Positions 54,142-60,000 of a stretch of 60,000 nucleotides of DNA are shown here, piece after piece. This stretch comes from Symsagittifera roscoffensis. Its lineage: Eukaryota > Xenacoelomorpha > Acoela > Convolutidae. Under the pieces are notes generated by a model, which made no database searches, was not told where the DNA came from, and saw only the letters and a list, made by a program, of their open reading frames with translations. Where the stretch lies: the NCBI RefSeq assembly GCF_963678635.1, contig NC_087063.1, positions 35,006,540 to 35,066,539 of the forward strand, written 5' to 3'. Numbering within the stretch: position 1 is the stretch's first letter; every line of letters begins with the position of its first letter. Position numbers and translations under genes: made by a program.

Positions 54142-54164
54142 AACACACAAACACACACACACAG
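54102..54164. repeat. (CA)n microsatellite
   Basis: A roughly 40-bp perfect CA run followed by interrupted ACAC stretches. A weaker counterpart lies at 53460-53490 in the paralogous block. Confidence 0.95.
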
Positions 54165-54718
54165 GCATAAGCGCGCGTGCTCACTGTTCAAAAATGACAG
54201 AAAGGTATCAAAATACGAAAAATTTCCATTTTGTCAGTTCATCTTTTTGTTAAGTTCGAAGTCTATGAAGCACACCTAGCTTTGCTAAGCTGCTGATGTA
54301 TTACTCAGCACGCCCTATGTGGAGTTCAGGTGTGGGTTTAGTTGTACAAAAATTATTTTGATTTTGCTGTGAAAATTTGATTTTTACGGAGGGCGATACT
54401 AAAATTAACAACATTTTGATGATTATGTTCCATAACAACTTGGGTTTATGTATTATTTAGGTATTGAAAATGTACTTTGCTCAGAGAAAATTATTGAGAA
54501 CAGTTAAAATAATGATTCAGGGGTAGGATGACATTTTGTTCTGTTATAAAAAGCAAACAGGCAAAAAAATTCTATTGATTTAGGATGGGTTTTTAGTGGA
54601 GATTGTAGAGTAGAGTATATGTTTTTCAAACTAGTGGCAAGACTGAATGCAAGCAGTGTTAAAACAGAGGCTTTCGAAGATAAACAGTAGCAAATCTGGG
54701 ATAAACAGTAGCAAACCA

Positions 54719-55195
54719 GGGGTGCCGAACATCAAGCCGACGCGACTTCAAGCCAAATCGTAAAATTAGGGACTTCAAGCCGAAAATTTTCTCATCAAGT
54801 CATGAAATATGATCAATTTGAAAACATTTTTGAATAATTACTCAATTTCATGATCTTTCTTAAGTAGTTATAGGTGTTTTATTAAAATTTAAGCCTCCAA
54901 ATGATGTTTAGGAAAGTTGAAAATTAAAATACGGTTGAAGGCAATTTTCTTGTTTATATTTTATGCATTTCAAAAACCGGCTGATATTTTTAACGGGTGC
55001 CAATTCTAAGTGAGTTATAGTCATGAATAACGCTTATTCTGGTCTAAACTTGCCTAAAATTTTTAAAAGCAACGTTGTACAGATAAAAAAATAGTGATTT
55101 GAGGTGTATGTGAAGTTTAAATTTCGGCCTGAAGTCCTGTCGGCTTGAAGTCCTGTCGGCTTGAAGTCCTGTCGGCTTGTTGTCCTAGACCCGCA
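54719..55195. mobile_element. MITE with repeat-built inverted ends ('caagccgac' family)
   Basis: The left end has ATCAAGCCGACGCGACTTCAA; the right-end complement has ACAAGCCGACAGGACTTCAA. The right terminus (55124-55188) is four tandem 16-bp units TCGGCTTGAAGTCCTG. No ORF. Confidence 0.65.
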
Positions 55196-55231
55196 AAACA
55201 GTAGCAGTTTTGTTTTTAAATTGCTTGAAAG

Positions 55232-55707
55232 GGGGCCTAGGAAATTAGACGAAAAGCAAATTAGACGTGACCGACAAAAACGAATTTAGACGTCGATGCA
55301 AAATTACAAATACGGGAAATTAGACGTAATTATATTGTTCGTGTCTGAAATTTGTTTACCGACTACAATCAACTTTTGTTCAGCTTTCTTAAATGCAAAT
55401 CAACTTTTCACATGCCGCAATTTTCACATTCCCCATTTTTCACATGCCACAATTGTATAATTTATGCATTTCAAAAATGTTTTATAAACTTGAAATTAAC
55501 ATTTTATAAATCAATTAAGATAAAAAGTTTGATATGAAATGGGATCATATAATAATTTTGTAATTATGAAAACTTGTTTTAAGCAATAAGTTTTGTTAGC
55601 CCTTTGCTTTCCGTCTAATATGCCAGTTTTCCAAAAACAATTTAACGCCTAAATTCGTTTTTGTTGGTCACGTCTAATTTGCTTATCGTCTAATTTCCTA
55701 ACCCCCA
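55232..55707. mobile_element. Family IV MITE, copy 2, with exact 8-bp target duplication
   Basis: CTTGAAAG flanks both sides (55224-55231 and 55708-55715). Terminal inverted repeats of about 60 bp are some 90 percent identical by eye (GGAAATTAGACGA(A/T)AAGCAA and onward). The termini contain repeated 'aaattagacg' units. Related to 16979-17248. The 8-bp duplication points to hAT-like transposase in trans. Confidence 0.85.
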
Positions 55708-55715
55708 CTTGAAAG

Positions 55716-56658
55716 ATATAGGCCGCAAAGCATGGCAAATTTAACAAAAGAGATTTTAAACAGTTCTTAAATGCAAAATTAGTTACTCAGCTTACAACTT
55801 TAAAAAATAATAGCCATTTTTCAAATGTTTTCCATCTGACAAGATCAGAGGAAAAAGAGTACAGTTTAGAACAAGTTATCAAGAGAGTAAATAAAAAAAA
55901 TTGTAATTTTAATATTTCATGAAGGGCTTTTTGATTAGTTTCTACCAAAGTTAGTTTCTACCTAATCCAGTCATCTACCAAAGATAGTTTAAAATCAATA
56001 GTATCAGAATGAAGGAGTCAAAAAAAGACATTTTTTCCGGCAGTGAAAGGAAATTTGACAGCAAACAAGATGAGTATTCCGTGCTAGGAGGAACCAGGTT
56101 TATGAATGAAAGGTGTTTGGACACATAGCTAAAATAAGTCAAATAAAAATCAACTTATTAGTAAAATAAGAGCAGCAGAACCTAGTTGAATTTGAGTCTC
56201 ATTTCACTTTTTAATGTACAGTATATAGGCAAAATTATAATTTTAGATTCTGTAGCTACTATTAACATAACAAAGGACAAACAACGTTTGTTAGTTTAGG
56301 TTGAATTAACAAGGTTTTGTGAGCAAATCAGTTTTCTCTGAATCAAAAAGTTTCAGAAAAGTAATGTTACTTACAATTTACTAGATAAAAATAGGTTTCA
56401 GAATATAAATGATAATTGCACCTTTGCGAGTTTGAAAAGTTTAAAAAGACAAAAGCTATATGCGGATAGCATCACTAGATCTAAACTTTTTATTCATCAA
56501 GACTATGGGTTATGAGTACTTAAGAGAAGGGAAAAAGAAATTTTGTTTTTATTTCATAAGAGAAAGAGCAATTTTGTTTTCAGAAAAAAGACTTCATTGT
56601 CTCATGCAGTCTCGCAAAAATTGGCCGAGGACTATGAAACTTTATCTTGAGACTATCC
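55716..56658. other. Intronic, nothing recognised
   Basis: An 88-codon open frame (56460-56726) overlaps the palindrome arm; I see no domain in it. Confidence 0.35.
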
Positions 56659-57214
56659 TTTTGAAATGTCGTTTTTGTATGAGTTCTTCGTTATTAGGAA
56701 AAATCAAGGAAAGATGGAAGGTTTAATTTGAATGTGGGTAGATGATACTGTGGTTTAAAAGTGCTGAACAGTTTTTGTAGCTGGTTCAAAATTACACAAG
56801 ATATTGACAACAAACGGATGATAATTAGTTTTTAAAAGAAGGTTGTGGAATGAAAACAGAGTATTCAGGAATTGAACACTATATGAGTCGCTAGAATTAT
56901 TTCGATAGATTTTTGGAAATTTTTATAACGAATGAAACTTTCATTCGTTATAAAAATTTCCAAAAATCTATCGAAATAATTCTAGCGACTCATATAGTGT
57001 TCAATTCCTGAATACTCTGTTTTCATTCCACAACCTTTTAAAAACTAATTATCATCCGTTTTTTGTCAATATCTTGTGTAACTTTGAACCAGCTACAAAA
57101 ACTGTTCAGCACTTTTAAACCACAGTATCATCTATCCACATTCAAATTAAACCTTCCATCTTTCCTTGTTTTTTCCTAATAACGAAGAACTCATACAAAA
57201 ACGACATTTCAAAA
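56659..57214. repeat. Near-perfect 556-bp palindrome
   Basis: The left arm 56659-56937 and the complement of the right arm 56939-57214 agree except for about four substitutions and one 3-bp gap. The single central base is at 56938, so there is effectively no spacer. A truncated family-II MITE begins right after the right arm. Confidence 0.93.
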
Positions 57215-57308
57215 TCAATTTGGTCGACCTAAAAAAAAAAGGTCGTCAAAATTTTGGAAAATTTTTTGAAAATCCGCCCCCTCGAGAAAATCCTAGATCC
57301 GCCCCTGA
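57215..57308 (+). mobile_element. hAT-type MITE (family II), 3' end only
   Basis: It carries 'caatttggtcgaccta', 'tttgaaaatccgcccc' and ends CTAGATCCGCCCCTG, the complement of the hAT-like terminus CAGGGGCGGATCTAG. Confidence 0.6.
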
Positions 57309-58623
57309 ATGAAACGAAACGAATATAACAGAGAGCAGAAAAATATAGACAAAATTAAGTGAAGGTTTTTTTGTATTTAAATCACTTTATTTGTCAAATT
57401 GGCCCGCTATTAGTTAAGCAGCCAACTGCCATAAAAAGTTATGTGAAAAAAACTAGACAAACAACCTTGAAAAAGTAGAAAAAAGTTTTTAGATTTATAC
57501 TGTCAACTAAAAATATAAGTAAGCTTTTCAGAAGAGAAAAAGAACTGGATGTTGTTCGTTTTTTAGACTCCTGACTGGGCTAGAAACTAAGACAAAAAAT
57601 TCCGATTTTGTTTTAAATTTAGCGACACCTCTGGCGTTATATGTTGTTTTAATCGAATTTAGCGTTGTGTATCAATTTCTTCAGCCGACAGCCGACACAA
57701 TGAGGTTATTTAAACAGTAAAAAAGGTAGTTAATTTACACGGATTACGTATTGACTGAGACATGAGATCTACCATTTTTTGTAGACGATCAGGATTTTAT
57801 TGCCTAAGTAGGCCATCGATTAGCCTCGGGAAGACCAATCAGTTAAACTAATAGCTAATTTTTCTTCAGAAGGTAGATAATGGAAAAGTTAATCACAATC
57901 AATTTATTTACGGCAAAAAGGTCAGCAATGTCTGCAGGTGCTTTGACCAGGAACTTGGAAAGCTGTAACAGCTGCTTTTTTCGAGAGGTTGAAATGCAGG
58001 GTTTTAGTGTCTTCTAACTCTCGAAACTGGAATTGTTCTTTCTGCAGTTCAATCTTTTCAGTAATTTTTAGGTGGTTGATCAAATTAGTTATGAGCGACT
58101 TTGTTTGGGTGGTTCTCAATTTATGTTTGATTCAATTAGCTGCTACAATTTTCAACATATCCCATTATGTCATGATTCTCTAAACTTGTTTCTTGGTGCA
58201 AAATTTCAAGATTGCCTCCATCTATAACTTGATTATGTCGACCGCAGCTTGCGAGGAGCATCAAAAACTTCGCATTCTACAAAATGCCTTTCTCAGATCA
58301 GACATTTTTTTAGTTAGCTTTGTTACGAATCAAAATCGAGAATAAGGAGAACTCAACTAAGAAGAATTGCGTAAAATAACTGAGTCAGGTATTTTCAAAA
58401 TTTTAATTTTTTACGATACTTTTTTTTTGCTGTTCTGATGAACGCGGAGTAAATCATATTTTTATAGTTTTTTTTATTTTAACCAAAATTTGGTTTTTCC
58501 TTCTGCTACTGCCTACGAATTCAAAGTTTGATTTCATAAACTGGTCCAAATTGGAACGCTAAACACAGCCGAGGCAGAACAGAAATCGGTTAATGAAATA
58601 AAAATGGTTTTTCGAGGTTCAAA
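57309..58623. other. Intronic, nothing recognised
   Basis: No supported exon, RNA or repeat. Confidence 0.35.
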
Positions 58624-59477
58624 TACACTCCGCGTCATAATTTTTTGTTCCATCTTAATACATGGTAAACACTTGTTTAAAGACAAAAGTTGGCCAACAC
58701 TTTTCGTACCCTAGGTTTTTGTTCAAAAATGTCACGAACTGCGCGCAAATGGTTCTGTTTACGATTGATACAGCAGGTACCTGTCTTAACTTGATTGACA
58801 GTCAGTGTTTCACATGTACTCACGCGAGATTAACGAGTTAGCGAAAGAAAATTTTGCAAATGGTTTTTCATATCGCCGAATCAGCCAAGAACTGAATTTA
58901 CCAAGATCAGCAGTGCATTATATGATCAAGAATGATTTCTCAAGAGTGAAAGCAAAGCGAGGACCCAAGCATGTGGCCATTGGCTTCAAAAATCTGTTTA
59001 AAACGATGCATTGCTCTAGTGAAAAAACGCAAAGAAAGGGTGACAGCCTCAAAAGTCCTGAGGGAGACAGCCCTCATAAGAAGCAGAAGAACGGTTCATC
59101 GGGCCTTATCAAGAATGAGGTGTAGGTACAAAATGCAAAGATCACGATAATTTTGACCAAAAAACAGAAAGAAAACTGAGTACGCCTCTGCACTGAATGG
59201 TTGACTAAACCAAAAAACTGGGATGAAGTCGTCTTTACGAATGAAAAAAAAAAATTAACCCAGACGGACCCGACAACTGATGCTCCTGGATGGAGGAAAA
59301 TCACCAATTTTACCTCAATAAACGTCAATGTGGGGGTCGTTGCTAATGGAAATAAAGTTTCTTACTGATTTTTTTTGAACATTTCTGAAGTGGTACGAAA
59401 AAACTTGGCACACTTTTGCGTTGAATTGATGAAATTACATGTATTAAGATGGTACGAAAAATGTGACGCACAGCGTA
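58624..59477 (+). mobile_element. Tc1/mariner transposon, shortened and decayed
   Basis: Terminal inverted repeats of about 41 bp: left TACACTCCGCGTCATAATTT... and right complement TACGCTGTGCGTCACATTTT..., both continuing to CCATCTTAATACATG. The ends start with TA, as expected for TA-targeted insertion. At 854 bp it is shorter than a usual 1.2-1.7-kb autonomous copy. Confidence 0.85.
58814..59366 (+). pseudogene. Tc1-type transposase remnant
   Basis: The N-terminal part retains the paired-like helix-turn-helix DNA-binding region (FSYRRISQELNLPRSAVHYM) that binds the inverted repeats. The frame then breaks, and a later frame shows NWDEVVFTNEKK and NPDGPDN, equivalent to the 'W..VIFSDEKxFNxDGPD' region around the first catalytic Asp, here apparently Asn. 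The remaining catalytic residues are missing because of internal deletion. Inactive. The first in-frame ATG is at 58814. Confidence 0.8.
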
Positions 59478-59837
59478 GGACCCTTCCTATACGGTTTGAC
59501 TCTTTCGCATCGAAGTTAATCTTGATTTATTCTGGAAAATAGTCATATCAAAAAACAATGACAGTCGAAAAAATTAGCACCTAATTTTTTACCACAGTTT
59601 TTAATGTTTTTTGAGGTGAAATGAGTGACACGCAGATTACAACATGCTTTCTGATTAATGTAATCCAAATCAGGCCTATAGGTCTGTAATATGCTACCAC
59701 GCTTCGAGTTTTCCTCGAGGTAGTCAAAATCGGCCGAAAAATGCACTCGATACTATATTTTTTTCCAATCACTTCGTGATGTGGTCGAAACAATAACTAA
59801 TTCCAATAAAACTACATGCACTGGTTTTTTGTTTCAG
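59478..59837. other. End of the Kv intron, with a branch/pyrimidine region before the acceptor
   Basis: Nothing recognised except the T-rich stretch TTTTTTGTTTCAG at its end. Confidence 0.5.
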
Positions 59838-60000
59838 CTAATCAACATGATAACAGTGACATGCATAATCATCTCCATCTGCTCATTTTGCGCGGGAACC
59901 CACGAAGCTTTCGTAGAGACAGTTTCAATAGAGGAGTTCTCGACGTCTTCAACTAGTCGTGGGACTCAAAACATGACAAGCACAGATTTCAGCTACAGAG
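59838..60000 (+). CDS. Shaw/Kv3-type K+ channel, second coding exon (S1), partial
   Basis: The phase-0 continuation of the exon at 34364. After the acceptor the translation is LINMITVTCIIISICSFCAG then THEAF, the first transmembrane segment (S1) of a Kv channel, whose family pattern is a hydrophobic helix ending 'S(I/T)xxFCLxTHxxF'. The following segment (VETVSIEEFSTSSTSRGTQN) is the S1-S2 extracellular loop, rich in Ser/Thr with an N-M-T glycosylation sequon. The exon continues beyond the window edge. The 24.9-kb distance from exon 1 is unusual but frame, phase and protein order agree. Confidence 0.82.

Larger units (their letters stand above)
34919..59837 (+). other. 24.9-kb phase-0 intron of the Kv3-type gene, containing a complete retroelement
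   Basis: The donor is AAA|GTGAGT and the acceptor TTTTTTGTTTCAG|CTA. Both adjoining codons are complete, so the join is phase 0. It places ...SRWAK directly before the S1 segment, the position of a conserved intron in many Kv genes as I recall. The antisense LTR element occupies 36587-50325. The rest is repeats, with no host exon between that I recognise. Confidence 0.85.

Noticed and set aside
53935-54279. ORF of 114 codons with a His/Thr repeat
   Set aside because: It is created by the CA microsatellite; both overlapping frames are equally open there.

Overview
The window reads as AT-rich nuclear DNA of an invertebrate animal. It has spliceosomal introns, long stretches without genes, many small non-autonomous DNA transposons, one decayed Tc1/mariner copy and one nearly intact retrovirus-like LTR element. 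I cannot name the phylum from the sequence.

Host genes. At the left edge (211-1040, + strand) are the last two exons of an AMT-type ammonium transporter, joined across an intron with a GC donor. A 33-kb gene-poor block of repeats follows. At 34364-34918 lies the first coding exon of a Shaw/Kv3-type voltage-gated potassium channel, with the T1 domain and its HX5CX20CC zinc motif. The next exon, encoding the start of S1, is at 59838 and runs off the window. The two are separated by a 24.9-kb phase-0 intron.

Inside that intron, antisense to the channel, sits a 13.74-kb Ty3/Gypsy-type, env-bearing element (36587-50325, - strand). It is flanked by the 4-bp target duplication ACGT and has landed in an older copy of a roughly 0.5-kb interspersed repeat (called family I here). 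The LTRs differ by only about six substitutions plus a 64-bp tandem expansion, so the insertion is recent. In element order it carries: 5' LTR, primer-binding site, gag with a CCHC knuckle, an Asn/Arg-rich gag tail, pol (protease, a macro domain resembling TARG1/OARD1, reverse transcriptase, RNase H), a single in-frame TAG, integrase with a GPY/F module and a long tail, an internal divergent promoter region, an envelope-like glycoprotein, a 252-residue accessory protein, the polypurine tract and the 3' LTR. Between integrase and env, on the opposite strand, is a 197-residue gene with a 104-bp intron.

Expression logic of the element. The gag tail ends in a canonical T TTA AAC slippery heptamer. 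Seven nucleotides later comes a 7-bp GC-rich stem, and the -1 frame enters pol, which is strong evidence for programmed frameshifting. Gag itself is interrupted at an A7 tract, and pol is separated from integrase by a TAG in a CAA-TAG-CAG context. Env and the accessory protein probably come from separate RNAs: there is an internal divergent promoter region before env and a good 3' splice site just before the accessory gene. I consider this element the most interesting object in the window.

The rest of the window is repeat: at least eleven family-I copies or fragments, several foldback or TIR families (one with exact 8-bp target duplications), a near-perfect 556-bp palindrome at 56659-57214, a 68-bp-arm hairpin at 32422-32596, and a handful of tandem arrays.
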